64,000 nucleotides of DNA from Vreelandella profundi (GTDB taxonomy: Bacteria > Pseudomonadota > Gammaproteobacteria > Pseudomonadales > Halomonadaceae). Under the pieces are notes generated by a model, which saw only the letters and a list, made by a program, of their open reading frames with translations, had not been told where the DNA came from and made no database searches. Position numbers and translations under genes: made by a program. The DNA lies in assembly GCF_019722725.1 (NCBI RefSeq), contig NZ_CP077941.1, positions 2,294,001 through 2,358,000 of the forward strand, in the 5' to 3' direction. Numbering within the stretch: the stretch's first letter is position 1; every line of letters starts with the position of its first letter. Positions 35,436 through 44,964 of this stretch are shown here, piece after piece.

Positions 35436-36998
35436 ATGCAAACATCACTTCGACCGCTGGTCTTTTGGCCAACTTTTCTTGTTCTGATTGCGGCAGTCAT
35501 TGCCAGCTATGTCAATTTAGATGCATTTTTAGCCACGGCTAGCGCCCTTAATGAGGCGGTTCTCAACAATTTCTCCTGGCTGTTCAGCCTGGGTAGCCTT
35601 TATCTTCTAATCATGGCGGTGATCGTTTACTTTTCACCGATCGGTCGCGTGCGTATCGGTGGCCCGGATGCGACGCCGCTGCTGTCGCGGATGCGCTGGT
35701 TCTCAATCACGCTCTGCACCACACTGGCTGTCGGTGTTTTGTTTTGGACCACGGCCGAGCCGCTCTATCATTTTATGAGCCCGCCGGTGTCGAGCGGGCT
35801 TGAAGCTGGCTCTAGCGATGCCATGCTATTTGCGATGTCGACCATGTTTCTGCACTGGTCTTTTACCCCTTACGCTATCTACGCTGTGCCGGCGCTGATC
35901 TTCGCCCTGGCGTTCTACAACCTGCGTCTGCGCTTTTCTATTTCAAGTATGTTGGAGCCGATCTTCGGTCCAAAAGTGAAGCGCTTCGCGGGATTAATCG
36001 ATGCAATCTCGCTCTATGCGCTGGTTGCAGGCATGGCGTCATCATTGGGTACCGGCGCTTTGACGCTGGCCGGCGGTGCGGGCCAGTATCTAGACGGTGA
36101 GACCAATCCGCTGCGTCTTGGCATCGTGATCGCCATCATAGTAGTGACTTTCGTGCTCTCTGCAGCCAGCGGCCTGCAGAGAGGTATTGCAAGGTTGTCA
36201 TCACTGAACGCCTTTTTACTGCTGATTCTCGGCATCTTCGTGTTTATAGCTGGCCCCACGGCCTTTTTCCTGGCGCTGGGCGTAGAGTCATTCGGCCGCT
36301 ATGTCGATAACTTCTTTAGTATGAGCCTGTTCACCGGCGCCGCCGGCCAAGATCAGTGGCCACGTTCTTGGTCGACCTTCTACTGGGCGGTATGGTTTTC
36401 GTGGGCACCGGTTGCAGCGCTATTTTTGGGCAAAATCTCCCGTGGCTATACCGTCAGAGAATTCCTACGCGTCAATCTGCTCTACCCAGCACTGTTCGCC
36501 AGCGTGTGGATTGTCATTTTTTCTGGCACTGCCCTCTATTTTCAGTCACAGCTTGGACAAGCCAGTACCGGCATCGACCTCTATAGCGTGCTAAATGATC
36601 GCGGCGTAGAAAACGTTCTATACGAACTATTTCGCCAGCTACCACTTTCAAATATGTGGATTCCGGTGCTGCTATTCGTCGCTTATATCTCCTATGTCAC
36701 CGCCGCCGACTCGCAGACTGATGCCATCGGCAACCTTTGTACCCGCGGACTGACCGCCGACTCCGACCTCAATGCAGGAATAGCCATGAAAGTCATATGG
36801 GGAATTATTGTCGGCATCGTCTCTTGGATAATGGTCAGCTTTGTGGGAATTGACGGCGTCAAGATGCTTTCTAATCTGGGTGGACTGCCCTCAATGCTGA
36901 TAGTGCTGCTAGCCAGCGGTTCACTTTGGGTCTGGCTAAAACACCCGGAACGGCTCCAGCCGGTGCCCAAACTCACCCGTGACGAGAATGCGCCATGA
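35436..36998 (+). CDS. BCCT-family quaternary-ammonium transporter
   Basis: 520 residues, twelve helices. WSTFYWAVWFSWAPVAALFLGKISRGYTVREF is the BCCT signature around helix 8, and SLGTGALTLAGGAGQY resembles the helix-3 glycine-rich segment that binds Na+ or substrate. The family takes up choline, betaine, carnitine and similar compounds by Na+ symport. It is shorter than osmotically activated BetP (about 595), with no long regulatory tail, so nutrient uptake is likelier than osmosensing. Its stop overlaps the hydrolase gene start by four bases (ATGA). Confidence 0.92.
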   Translation: MQTSLRPLVFWPTFLVLIAAVIASYVNLDAFLATASALNEAVLNNFSWLFSLGSLYLLIMAVIVYFSPIGRVRIGGPDATPLLSRMRWFSITLCTTLAVGVLFWTTAEPLYHFMSPPVSSGLEAGSSDAMLFAMSTMFLHWSFTPYAIYAVPALIFALAFYNLRLRFSISSMLEPIFGPKVKRFAGLIDAISLYALVAGMASSLGTGALTLAGGAGQYLDGETNPLRLGIVIAIIVVTFVLSAASGLQRGIARLSSLNAFLLLILGIFVFIAGPTAFFLALGVESFGRYVDNFFSMSLFTGAAGQDQWPRSWSTFYWAVWFSWAPVAALFLGKISRGYTVREFLRVNLLYPALFASVWIVIFSGTALYFQSQLGQASTGIDLYSVLNDRGVENVLYELFRQLPLSNMWIPVLLFVAYISYVTAADSQTDAIGNLCTRGLTADSDLNAGIAMKVIWGIIVGIVSWIMVSFVGIDGVKMLSNLGGLPSMLIVLLASGSLWVWLKHPERLQPVPKLTRDENAP

Positions 36999-39019
36999 AG
37001 ATCAAGCAAGATTTCCCCCACAGCATCCGCGAGATCGAAAATATCTGGATACCGCTGGCCGATGGCACACGCCTAGCCGCCAGAATTTGGTTACCCGAAG
37101 ATGCTGAGATAAAGCCGGTACCTGCGATTCTAGAGTATTTGCCTTATCGCAAGCGAGACGGCACGGCGGTTCGCGACGAGCTGACTCACCCTTATTTCGC
37201 CGGTCACGGTTATGCTAGCGTGCGCGTTGATATGCGCGGCAACGGCGAATCCGATGGTCTTATGGAAGATGAATACGCGCCACAGGAACAAGCCGATGCT
37301 CTGGAAGTGATCGATTGGATCGCGACCCAGCCCTGGTGCGATGGCAAGCTCGGCATGATGGGTATCTCGTGGGGTGGTTTTAACGGGTTGCAAGTGGCGG
37401 CACTGCGACCTAAGCCGCTGAAAGCCATCATCACGCTCTGCTCTACCGACGATCGTTATGCCGATGACATCCACTTCAAAGGTGGCAATATGCTGCTTGA
37501 GAATCTTGGATGGGCCGCCACCATGCTAAGTTTCTCTGCTGGCGTGCCCGATCCGGCACTAGTCGGCGAGCGTTGGCGCGAGATGTGGAAGCACCGCCTC
37601 AACAATATGCCGCTACTGGCCGAAACCTGGCTTGAGCACCAGCATCGTGACGACTATTGGAAGCACGGCTCAGTTAATGAAAACTATGGCGATATTGAAG
37701 CTGCGGTTTACATGATCAGCGGCTGGGGTGATTCTTACATTAATACCATTCCGCGTATGATGGAGAACCTGAAGTGTCCGAAAAAGGCTCTGCTGGGGCC
37801 CTGGATGCACAAGTACCCGCACTTTGCGATTCCCGACCCGGCGATTGGCTTTCTTCAAGAAGCCTTGCGCTGGTGGGATTATTGGCTCAAAGATACCGAT
37901 ACTGGCATTATGGATGAACCGCCCTGTACCTTTTATCTACAGGATGGCCTCCCCCCAGCGCCCAAGTACCTAGAGCGCCCCGGGCAGTGGATTCGCACTC
38001 ACCGCTGGCCAATGCCTAGCGACAACACTGACATCAGTAAGTTAGTGCTTGGCGATAACGGGCTCACTCAAGATGGCCAGCTAAGTAACGATCGCCTTAT
38101 CGCATCGCCACTGACAGCCGGTTCGCTGCAGGGCGAATACATTCCCCTCTGGTTCGGCGCAGACTTCCCACCGGATCAGCGTCGTGACGATGGCTTATCA
38201 CTCATCTTTGATTCAGCCCCCTACGATGATGGCCTCGACATTCTCGGCCAGCCGACGGTGTCAGTATCATTGGAAAGCAGCGAAGACTGCGGCCAACTGC
38301 ATGTACGTCTTTGCGACGTTGCACCCAGCGGGGAAAGTGCATTAATCACCTACGGCACGCTGAACCTCAATCTTCGCAACGACCCGGGAACGATAACCCC
38401 GCCAATCCCCGGCGAACCCATGGACGTGCGGCTCTGCCTAGATTTGATTGGCTATCGCTTGCCAAAGGGGCACCGCCTTCGCATCGCGCTCTCTAGCGCC
38501 AGCTTCCCGCTGGTCTGGTCGCCGAAGAAACGCGCCGACCTGACGCTAAAGGCAGGCACTCCAACACTAAAGGTACCACTGTCAACGGCAGACTATGTTC
38601 CGATGCCGTTCGAACCACCAGAGAGCGCCTCACCTTGCCAAGTCGAAACACTGCGCGCCGGTCAGCCAAAGCGCACTATCAGTGAGGATATCGGTAGCGG
38701 GGAAGTGACCATCACCGTTGAAGATGACATGGGGGACATTCGCTTCGAGGATCACGGTCTGCGCGTCGAACAGCGGGCGAAAGAGGTTTACTCCAGTCAT
38801 CCAACCGATGCCACGCGGACACGCGCTGATATCGAATGGATTTATCGCGCTCGTCGTGATGAGGGTGAAGGCCAATTCGCGGTAGAAGTGACAAGCCGTT
38901 ACCATCTTCATTGTGACGAAACAACGTTCTACCTAACCGCAGAGCAGCGCGCGTTTGAGGGGGACAACTTGGTCAGCGAGAAATCGTGGCAGCGTGAAAT
39001 TCCGCGTACAGCGATTTAA
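36995..39019 (+). CDS. CocE/NonD-family hydrolase (X-Pro dipeptidyl-peptidase-like esterase)
   Basis: 674 residues, no signal peptide, so cytosolic. The alpha/beta-hydrolase part has GMMGISWGGFNGL with nucleophile S125, a GWGDSYINT segment for the Asp and LLGPWMHKYPH for the His; a beta-sandwich C-terminal domain (about 430-570) follows, as in the cocaine esterase family. It overlaps the BCCT transporter by four bases and is followed by a LysR regulator, so it probably cleaves an ester or amide brought in by that carrier. Substrate unknown. Confidence 0.85.
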   Translation: MKIKQDFPHSIREIENIWIPLADGTRLAARIWLPEDAEIKPVPAILEYLPYRKRDGTAVRDELTHPYFAGHGYASVRVDMRGNGESDGLMEDEYAPQEQADALEVIDWIATQPWCDGKLGMMGISWGGFNGLQVAALRPKPLKAIITLCSTDDRYADDIHFKGGNMLLENLGWAATMLSFSAGVPDPALVGERWREMWKHRLNNMPLLAETWLEHQHRDDYWKHGSVNENYGDIEAAVYMISGWGDSYINTIPRMMENLKCPKKALLGPWMHKYPHFAIPDPAIGFLQEALRWWDYWLKDTDTGIMDEPPCTFYLQDGLPPAPKYLERPGQWIRTHRWPMPSDNTDISKLVLGDNGLTQDGQLSNDRLIASPLTAGSLQGEYIPLWFGADFPPDQRRDDGLSLIFDSAPYDDGLDILGQPTVSVSLESSEDCGQLHVRLCDVAPSGESALITYGTLNLNLRNDPGTITPPIPGEPMDVRLCLDLIGYRLPKGHRLRIALSSASFPLVWSPKKRADLTLKAGTPTLKVPLSTADYVPMPFEPPESASPCQVETLRAGQPKRTISEDIGSGEVTITVEDDMGDIRFEDHGLRVEQRAKEVYSSHPTDATRTRADIEWIYRARRDEGEGQFAVEVTSRYHLHCDETTFYLTAEQRAFEGDNLVSEKSWQREIPRTAI

Positions 39020-39103
39020 GCTTGAGATACCTCGCGGGGGTCGAATTGATATCTCGCGTGGTATGCTTTGGGCCATCGCTCCCAGACCCTTGAGATTTAT
39101 GCA

Positions 39104-40009
39104 ATGCGCGATGCCTTACCGCCGTTATCTTGCTTACGCGCCTTTGAAGCCGCGGCCCGCCACAGAAGTTTTACTCAGGCGGGCAGCGAGCTTAGCTTGA
39201 GTCAAAGCGCCATCAGCCGTCAGATCAAGCGACTAGAAGATGATCTCGGTCGCCCGCTGTTTGAGCGCCATTACGACGGCCTACGCTTAACCCCGGCTGG
39301 CGAGCATTACTTTCGCGTTGTTCAACGCCTGTTGCGCGAGTTACGCACCGAAAGTGCACGCCTTAGGCGACGCGGCGATGATCGCCAACTGACGCTAGCC
39401 TCCAGCCCTACTATTGCCTCAATCTGGCTTGCACGCCAACTGCCCGACTTTCAATACGCCCATCCCGATATCGAGATACGCATTCTTACCGTTGAGGATC
39501 CACACCGTCTTGATCTCGCCGAATTCGATCTCGGCATCTACTATCATGTGCCGAGAGAAGTCGATCCGCCTGGCCTAAGCGCAGATGCTATTTTCAAGCA
39601 TGAAGACGTTGCCGCCGTCTGTAGCCCTATTTATTTGGAACGCCATGGCAACATCGCTGATCCACAGGATTTGCTCATGCGGCACACGCTGATGGTGGTC
39701 GAGGATCATTATCATGATTGGCTCACCTGGGAACTCTGGTATCGATCCCTTGGGCTCGATTGGCAGCCGCCAACTCATACGTTACGCGCCAACAGCTTTC
39801 AACTACTGATGAACGCAACGCTGGCTGGTCAGGGCGTCACGCTGGGATGGACGAATCTGCTCGCCGCCGAGTTTGAACAGGGCAATCTTGTGAAGGCATT
39901 GCCCTTAGCGCTACCCAGCAAAGGAAAACTGTCGCTGCTCACACCGCGGCGCAGACACCTCACTGAGCCCATGCGCATTTTCCGCCAATGGGTGTTAGAT
40001 AGCGCTTAA
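39104..40009 (+). CDS. LysR-family regulator (GcvA-like)
   Basis: 301 residues. N-terminal HTH LSCLRAFEAAARHRSFTQAGSELSLSQSAISRQIKRLEDDLGRPLFER and a C-terminal periplasmic-binding-like sensor. I chose the ATG at 39104, where the family begins (MRDALPPLSCLRAF), over one at 39068; GAG lies nine bases ahead. It follows the hydrolase on the same strand by 84 bases, so it likely regulates the transporter-hydrolase pair. Confidence 0.85.
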   Translation: MRDALPPLSCLRAFEAAARHRSFTQAGSELSLSQSAISRQIKRLEDDLGRPLFERHYDGLRLTPAGEHYFRVVQRLLRELRTESARLRRRGDDRQLTLASSPTIASIWLARQLPDFQYAHPDIEIRILTVEDPHRLDLAEFDLGIYYHVPREVDPPGLSADAIFKHEDVAAVCSPIYLERHGNIADPQDLLMRHTLMVVEDHYHDWLTWELWYRSLGLDWQPPTHTLRANSFQLLMNATLAGQGVTLGWTNLLAAEFEQGNLVKALPLALPSKGKLSLLTPRRRHLTEPMRIFRQWVLDSA

Positions 40010-40022
40010 ACACCGAAAAACC

Positions 40023-40919
40023 CTACTGAAAACGCCCGGGCCGACGTGATACTTCTTCAAGCGCCCATCCTTGCGTACGCAGCTCTCCTTCCAGAACAGC
40101 TTCCACCTCAGCACTCAACTCTGGAAAGAAGTTAAGGCCAGTAAGCGCCTCAACTTCATCAATCGTCACTAAGTAATCATCGAGCGGCTCGTTACCCCGA
40201 ACATCTTGCGGCATGATAAATGCCAGCGCTAATGGCGCGTTACTGTGCGGCGCAACGATGATCTTGTAGAACGCCTCAGGCACTTCGACAAAGCCCACAC
40301 GGTTAAACACGTTATCCATAAAGCTTGCTGGAAAAATAGGCCCCGTAATCACCTGCAAATGATCAAAGCGCGGCGCGAAATGATCCATGACCGATTCTTC
40401 TAAGCGTTGCCATAGCTGACGATTGAGCTGTGGCCGTTGCGGTGTCATGTTACTCATTAAGAACGTATCGACCTGGGCGCTGCGGCCATGCACAGCGGCA
40501 ATGGCATAGTTAGGTGCCATATGCCCTCGGTCATAGCCACTGCCCGCATAGTCGCCAGTGCCTATTGGCCAGAGCGTGCGCCAATCCGCTTGAAAACTAG
40601 GTCGCGAGCCGATTCGCGTGTCGTCGCCAACCGCTTCAACCTGATAGCTCACCCACAGCGGATTAACCCGCACATCCGACCAACCCACTAAATAGCCGTC
40701 GTTACGCAGCACTCGATGCATCGTTGTGGGGCTAAACGCCTCCCATGTCGGCACGCCCATCCAGGTATACGCATCTTTGTGTTGGCGTTCTTGAAACTCC
40801 CACAGCCCGGTACCCGCAACAATAAACAGCACAACGATGCCCAGGCGTCGACCGTTACTACGCCAGCGCGAAAGCGATTTCCCCAACAGACTTACTCCCT
40901 GCCTAGCGCCTAAAAGCAC
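40023..40919 (-). CDS. DNA/RNA non-specific endonuclease, membrane-anchored
   Basis: 298 residues. SGYDRGHMAPN contains the DRGH motif (130-133) with H133 the catalytic base, and MTPQRPQLNRQLWQRLE carries the metal-site Asn, as in Serratia nuclease. A single hydrophobic helix (RRLGIVVLFIVAGTGLWEF, 24-42) suggests anchoring or a signal anchor. The annotated start is GTG; a TTG at 40886 with GGGAG eight bases ahead is a plausible alternative that leaves the helix intact. Convergent with the LysR gene. Confidence 0.85.
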   Translation of the reverse strand: MLLGARQGVSLLGKSLSRWRSNGRRLGIVVLFIVAGTGLWEFQERQHKDAYTWMGVPTWEAFSPTTMHRVLRNDGYLVGWSDVRVNPLWVSYQVEAVGDDTRIGSRPSFQADWRTLWPIGTGDYAGSGYDRGHMAPNYAIAAVHGRSAQVDTFLMSNMTPQRPQLNRQLWQRLEESVMDHFAPRFDHLQVITGPIFPASFMDNVFNRVGFVEVPEAFYKIIVAPHSNAPLALAFIMPQDVRGNEPLDDYLVTIDEVEALTGLNFFPELSAEVEAVLEGELRTQGWALEEVSRRPGRFQ

Positions 40920-40959
40920 CTATCGTTTTGTTCAAACACTAATGGCGAATTTAGAACGC

Positions 40960-41235
40960 CTACCAGCCCAGTGAAAACATGGTTTCCAGGTCATGGCGCG
41001 AATGTACCTGCATGGCGTTGAGTGTCTCGGTATCGCTGATACCTTCAACGGCGTTTAAGCGCTCGGTAACCAGCTCGGCTAAACTTTCAAAATCACGGGT
41101 GCGGGCAATCGCCACCAGGTCGTAACGACCACAGGTGGAATACACCTCACTAATACCCTCTACATCGGCCAGCCGCTCAGCGACGGCTTTCACTTGCCCT
41201 TTGTCGGTATTGATTAAAATGACTGCGTTTTGCAT
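40960..41235 (-). CDS. Stand-alone RAM-domain (Lrp/AsnC C-terminal) protein
   Basis: 91 residues, only the AsnC ligand-binding (RAM) domain: AVILINTDKGQVKAVAERLADVEGISEVYSTCGRYDLVAIART, without the HTH. Such small proteins bind amino acids and may modulate full Lrp proteins. The ATG at 41235 has GAGAGG seven bases ahead; a longer frame starts at 41310. Divergent from the HiPIP gene across 356 bases. Confidence 0.85.
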   Translation of the reverse strand: MQNAVILINTDKGQVKAVAERLADVEGISEVYSTCGRYDLVAIARTRDFESLAELVTERLNAVEGISDTETLNAMQVHSRHDLETMFSLGW

Positions 41236-41371
41236 GGTGCGCCCTCTCAACAGAAAAAAATCACGACTCACAATGGGATGTCGGCGTCGGGCAGAGTATA
41301 CCAGCGACATGAAGGCGGGCGTAGCACCTGGCGCCGGCGCGGCTTATTGCTGGCTCAGCTCATCAGTATGC

Positions 41372-41427
41372 GCACAGACTTATTCGCACAACCTTATTAG
41401 CACAACCTTACTCGCACAAACTTTGTC
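41372..41427. repeat. Four tandem 14-base repeats upstream of the HiPIP gene
   Basis: Consecutive units start with GCACA: GCACAGACTTATTC (41372), GCACAACCTTATTA (41386), GCACAACCTTACTC (41400), GCACAAACTTTGTC (41414). The last overlaps the -35 of the predicted promoter. Candidate binding array, though a slippage array is equally possible. Confidence 0.85.
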
Positions 41428-41451
41428 ATCCGCTAGTATCTAGCAGATAAT
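41423..41451 (+). promoter_or_regulatory. Promoter of the HiPIP gene
   Basis: TTGTCA, 17-base spacer, GATAAT. It leaves a 5' leader of about 134 bases which contains two small hairpins (GGTGG-ataa-CCACC, 41533-41546; CGTCA-aaccg-TGACG, 41564-41578). Confidence 0.6.
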
Positions 41452-41591
41452 TAGCTGGAGACTGATTGAGAGCCCTGTGAAGGCTTTGAAGAATACGTTT
41501 TAAGCTAATTAACAGAACCAAGAGACTCAAGAGGTGGATAACCACCCGACAATCGTGGTCTAACGTCAAACCGTGACGATAAGGAGAAATC

Positions 41592-41906
41592 ATGGCTAAT
41601 CAGAATCGTCGTGACTTCATGCGCAAGAGTTTACTGGGGCTTGCCGCCCTTCCACTAGGTGTGGGCATTCTGTCTAAGACCGCTTTTGCTCAAGGCCTTC
41701 CGCGTCTTGATCCTTCAGCGCCTAACGCACAGGCACTTAATTATGTAGAAGTTGCCCGTGATGCCAGTGATCATCCGGCTTTTAAAGAAGGCGAACTCTG
41801 CGACAACTGCATGTTCTATAGCGCTAATAATGAAGGCTGCCAACTATTTCCAGAGAATAGCGTGGAACCTGCCGGATGGTGCCAGTCCTGGACTGCCCAG
41901 TCCTAA
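41592..41906 (+). CDS. High-potential iron-sulfur protein (HiPIP)
   Basis: 104 residues. A twin-arginine signal (RRDFMRKSL with hydrophobic core, cut probably after A33) exports the folded protein to the periplasm. Four cysteines C70, C73, C83 and C97 in the order CDNC...GC...GWC carry one [4Fe-4S] cluster. HiPIPs shuttle electrons from the bc1 complex to oxidases in purple bacteria and some halophiles. Strong ribosome site (AAGGAG). Divergent promoter region with tandem repeats. Confidence 0.93.
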   Translation: MANQNRRDFMRKSLLGLAALPLGVGILSKTAFAQGLPRLDPSAPNAQALNYVEVARDASDHPAFKEGELCDNCMFYSANNEGCQLFPENSVEPAGWCQSWTAQS

Positions 41907-41938
41907 GCATCTATCGCTAATGAAATGCCTATAAAGCA

Positions 41939-41963
41939 CTGCCCCGCTCATCATGCGGGGCAG
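41939..41963. terminator. GC-rich hairpin after the HiPIP gene
   Basis: CTGCCCCGC-tcatcat-GCGGGGCAG, nine perfect pairs. No T-run follows on the plus strand; minus strand has TGCTTTAT. It may slow transcription or mark the end of both HiPIP and spoVR transcripts. Confidence 0.4.
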
Positions 41964-42007
41964 AGATAGTTAAAGAGCCGGCGCTAAAAAAGTCCTTCAA
42001 CAATCCT

Positions 42008-42018
42008 CCCCCCCCCCC
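42008..42018. repeat. Run of eleven cytosines next to the spoVR stop
   Basis: Eleven Cs (Gs on the minus strand) right after the spoVR stop codon, outside the coding frame. Slippage-prone, but shifting it would not alter SpoVR. Confidence 0.9.
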
Positions 42019-42019
42019 T

Positions 42020-43585
42020 TTAAGCAGTGCTGTTTTCGTCTTCAATCGGCCAGTGATAGCGGCGCGTTACGCGGCCTTCCTCAAGCGAAACCAAATGAAC
42101 GGGAAACCCCCATAGCTGCTGCAAATGGCGCATGACGGGATAGACGCTACGCCCCAGCGGGCGACGGCTGTCCTGGACATGATGAAGCGTCAATGAGCGA
42201 TCTCCCCGGATAGCCGCTTCGGCAACTTGAATATTAGGTTCACGCACAGACAGCGCATACTGGGTAGCCAGCGCGTCACGCACGCGGCGGTAGCCCTGCT
42301 CGTTGTGAATAGCCGCCACTTCAAGCGTCTCAGCCTGATCATCATCCACGACAAGAAACAGCTTATGGTCGCGCATCACCTTCGGCGATAGAAACTGCTG
42401 AATAAACGATTCGTCTTTGAAGTTACGCATCGCAAACTCTAGCGTCTCCCGCCAAGGTGTTCCGGCAATGTCTGGAAACCACGCCTGATCTTCGTCATTG
42501 GGCGCCTCACAGATCCGCTTAATATCTATAAAAATTGCAAAGCCTAGCGCGTAGGGATTAATGCCACTGTAGTGCGGGCTATCAAATGGCGGTTGATAAA
42601 TAACGGCCGCGTGGGACTGCAAAAATTCCAGCATCAGCCCCTCATCGACATCGCCATCGTCGTAAAGCCGATTCATTAACGTGTAGTGCCAAAAACACGC
42701 CCAGCCCTCATTCATCACCTGCGTTTGCCGCTGAGGATAAAAGTACTGTGCTAATTTGCGTACAATCCGCACGATTTCACGCTGCCACGGCGAAAGCAGC
42801 GGCGCGTTTTTTTCAATAAAATAAAGTAAGTTTTCCTGGGGTTCCGAAGGATAATGCCCGCCGCTATGCAGGCCTAACGGGTCATCATCGCTATGCAGGC
42901 TGGCCAGTAGCGGCGAGCTGCCCTCAGGCAATCCCGGAATGGTGCGCCAGAGCATGTTTACCTGGGTTTGTAGATAGGTCTCTCGCTCATCTTGGCGTTT
43001 AGCTTCTTCTTCCGCAGAGATCGGCGAAGGCCGCTTGTAGCGATCCACGCCATAGCTTTGGAGCGCATGGCAGGCATCCAGCAGCTGCTCGACGGCTTGC
43101 ACACCGTGACGCTCTTCACACTGATTGATATAGCGTCGGGCAAACACCAAGTAATCGACAATTGATGAGGCGTCGGTCCAGGTTCGAAATAGGTAATTGC
43201 CTTTAAAAAAAGAGTTATGGCCGTAGCAGGCATGCGCCATCACCAGCACCTGCATCATCAGCGTATTTTCTTCCATCAAATAGGCAATGCAGGGGTCAGA
43301 GTTGATCACCAGCTCATAGGCCAAGCCCATTTGGCCGCGCTTGTAAGCTTGATCAACCGCTAGAAACTGCTTACCAAACGACCAGTGATGGTAGCCAACC
43401 GGCATCCCTACGCTTGCGTAGGCATCCATCATTTGCTCAGTGGTGATCACTTCTATCTGGTTAGGATAAGTATCCAGCCGATACTCGTCGGCAAGACTTG
43501 CCAGCTGCGTGTCGAAGCGTTCCAGCACAGCGAAGTTCCAATCGGAGCCGGTGGCAATCGGCTTGCGTTTGCGGGTCGCACTCAT
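42020..43585 (-). CDS. SpoVR/YcgB-family protein
   Basis: 521 residues, cytosolic; the SpoVR family opening (SDWNFAVLERFDTQLASLADEYRLDTYPNQIEVITTEQMMDAY) and NEGWACFWHYTLMN, a conserved His/Glu-rich helix, are clear. Function unknown: named for Bacillus cortex formation, present in many non-sporulating proteobacteria where it is stress or stationary phase regulated. Here it is the last gene of prkA-yeaH-spoVR. Confidence 0.92.
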   Translation of the reverse strand: MSATRKRKPIATGSDWNFAVLERFDTQLASLADEYRLDTYPNQIEVITTEQMMDAYASVGMPVGYHHWSFGKQFLAVDQAYKRGQMGLAYELVINSDPCIAYLMEENTLMMQVLVMAHACYGHNSFFKGNYLFRTWTDASSIVDYLVFARRYINQCEERHGVQAVEQLLDACHALQSYGVDRYKRPSPISAEEEAKRQDERETYLQTQVNMLWRTIPGLPEGSSPLLASLHSDDDPLGLHSGGHYPSEPQENLLYFIEKNAPLLSPWQREIVRIVRKLAQYFYPQRQTQVMNEGWACFWHYTLMNRLYDDGDVDEGLMLEFLQSHAAVIYQPPFDSPHYSGINPYALGFAIFIDIKRICEAPNDEDQAWFPDIAGTPWRETLEFAMRNFKDESFIQQFLSPKVMRDHKLFLVVDDDQAETLEVAAIHNEQGYRRVRDALATQYALSVREPNIQVAEAAIRGDRSLTLHHVQDSRRPLGRSVYPVMRHLQQLWGFPVHLVSLEEGRVTRRYHWPIEDENSTA

Positions 43586-43628
43586 AGCCCACTCCTCTTC
43601 ACGCGGTCCCTAGCCTCGATATAAGGTC

Positions 43629-44915
43629 TTAGGACTGGCTTAAGCGACGCTTAAACAGCTCGCGAAAGACCGGATAAATATCGCCCGCCTCCACAATTTG
43701 CCGCATCGCAAACCGATCGGGAAACTCATTAACCACGCTCTCATACTCCTGCCATAGCGACTGATGATCGTGAGGAGTAATTTCAACGTAGGCATAGTAC
43801 TGAAGCTGCGGCATTAGCTGCTTAATCAGCAAATCGCGGCAGATATTCGAGTCATCATCCCAGTTATCGCCATCGGAGGCCTGCGCTACATAGAGGTTCC
43901 ACTGGCTAGTGGGATAACGCTTCTCGATGATTTTATTAACAAGGTTTAGCGCGCTGGAAACAATCGTGCCGCCGGTTTCACGTGAGTAGAAAAACTCCTC
44001 TTCATTTACTTCCCTGGCGGCCGTGTGATGGCGTACAAACACCAGCTCGACTTTCTCATAGTGTTTTTCCAAAAACAGGTAGAGCAGGAGGAAAAAGCGC
44101 TTGGCGATATCCTTGTGGTTTTGAGTCATTGAGCCGGAAACGTCCATGACGCAAAACATCACCGCTTGATTAGAGGGCTGCGGCTGTGCGCTGAGCTGGT
44201 GATAGCGCAGGTCATAAGTGTCAATAAAAGGCACGCCAGCAATACGCTTCTCCAAGCGCTCGATCTCGGCTTTTAGCTCGGTGATACGCGTAGGGTTGCG
44301 CAGCACCGAGTCTTTACGCTCTTCGGCATCCAATGCCTCAACCGCGTCCTTAAGCGCTCGTTTAATGGGCGCTCGCATCGCAATACGCCTGGCGTACGCC
44401 TCACGCATCGAACGAGTAATGCTGATACGTGAAGGAACCCCGTCGCGCGAAAGCCCCGCCCGCACCATTTTGACCTCTTCCAACGACTTAAGCGGCTTGC
44501 GCTGCAGGTGGGGCAATTCAAGGCCATCGAAAACGAACTCTAAAAACTCCTCACGACTAAGGGTAAAAGCAAACTCGTCAACGCCCTCGCCTTGGTTCGA
44601 TGCTCCCCCTTCACCACTCCCGTTGCCATCCCCCTTGCCCTTTGGTCGGCTAATCTTATCGCCGGCAACATATTCCTTATTTCCGGGCGAAACGATATTG
44701 CGCGCGCCCCCCGGGCCATGCTGGAAGACTGGTTCAGAGATATCCTTCGTCGGAATAGAAATTTTCTCACCGCGCTCCATGTCGGTAATTGAGCGGCGGT
44801 TAACGGCCTCCTCGACCGAGCGCTTGATATGCTTACGGTAGCGCTCTAAAAAGCGCTGCCGGTTAACCGCGCTTTTATGTTTAGCGTTTGGTCTTCGATC
44901 AATAAAGTAGGTCAT
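43629..44915 (-). CDS. yeaH: YeaH/YhbH family protein (DUF444)
   Basis: 428 residues. Has the DUF444 order: N-terminal [23 protein letters not shown] and a von Willebrand-like MIDAS-type motif in [24 protein letters not shown] (DVSGS). The N-terminal third is charged, with Gly/Lys-rich low-complexity linker (about 85-110). Function unproven; found with PrkA kinase and SpoVR throughout proteobacteria, with induction in nitrogen starvation and stationary phase in E. coli. Confidence 0.93.
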   Translation of the reverse strand: MTYFIDRRPNAKHKSAVNRQRFLERYRKHIKRSVEEAVNRRSITDMERGEKISIPTKDISEPVFQHGPGGARNIVSPGNKEYVAGDKISRPKGKGDGNGSGEGGASNQGEGVDEFAFTLSREEFLEFVFDGLELPHLQRKPLKSLEEVKMVRAGLSRDGVPSRISITRSMREAYARRIAMRAPIKRALKDAVEALDAEERKDSVLRNPTRITELKAEIERLEKRIAGVPFIDTYDLRYHQLSAQPQPSNQAVMFCVMDVSGSMTQNHKDIAKRFFLLLYLFLEKHYEKVELVFVRHHTAAREVNEEEFFYSRETGGTIVSSALNLVNKIIEKRYPTSQWNLYVAQASDGDNWDDDSNICRDLLIKQLMPQLQYYAYVEITPHDHQSLWQEYESVVNEFPDRFAMRQIVEAGDIYPVFRELFKRRLSQS

Positions 44916-44964
44916 ACGACCTCCTTAAGCGTACAACGTAAGCGCGGCTCTTGTACGCTGCCCC

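Noticed and set aside
44218..44841. Open frames opposite yeaH
   Set aside because: Antisense shadow of a well-matched DUF444 gene.
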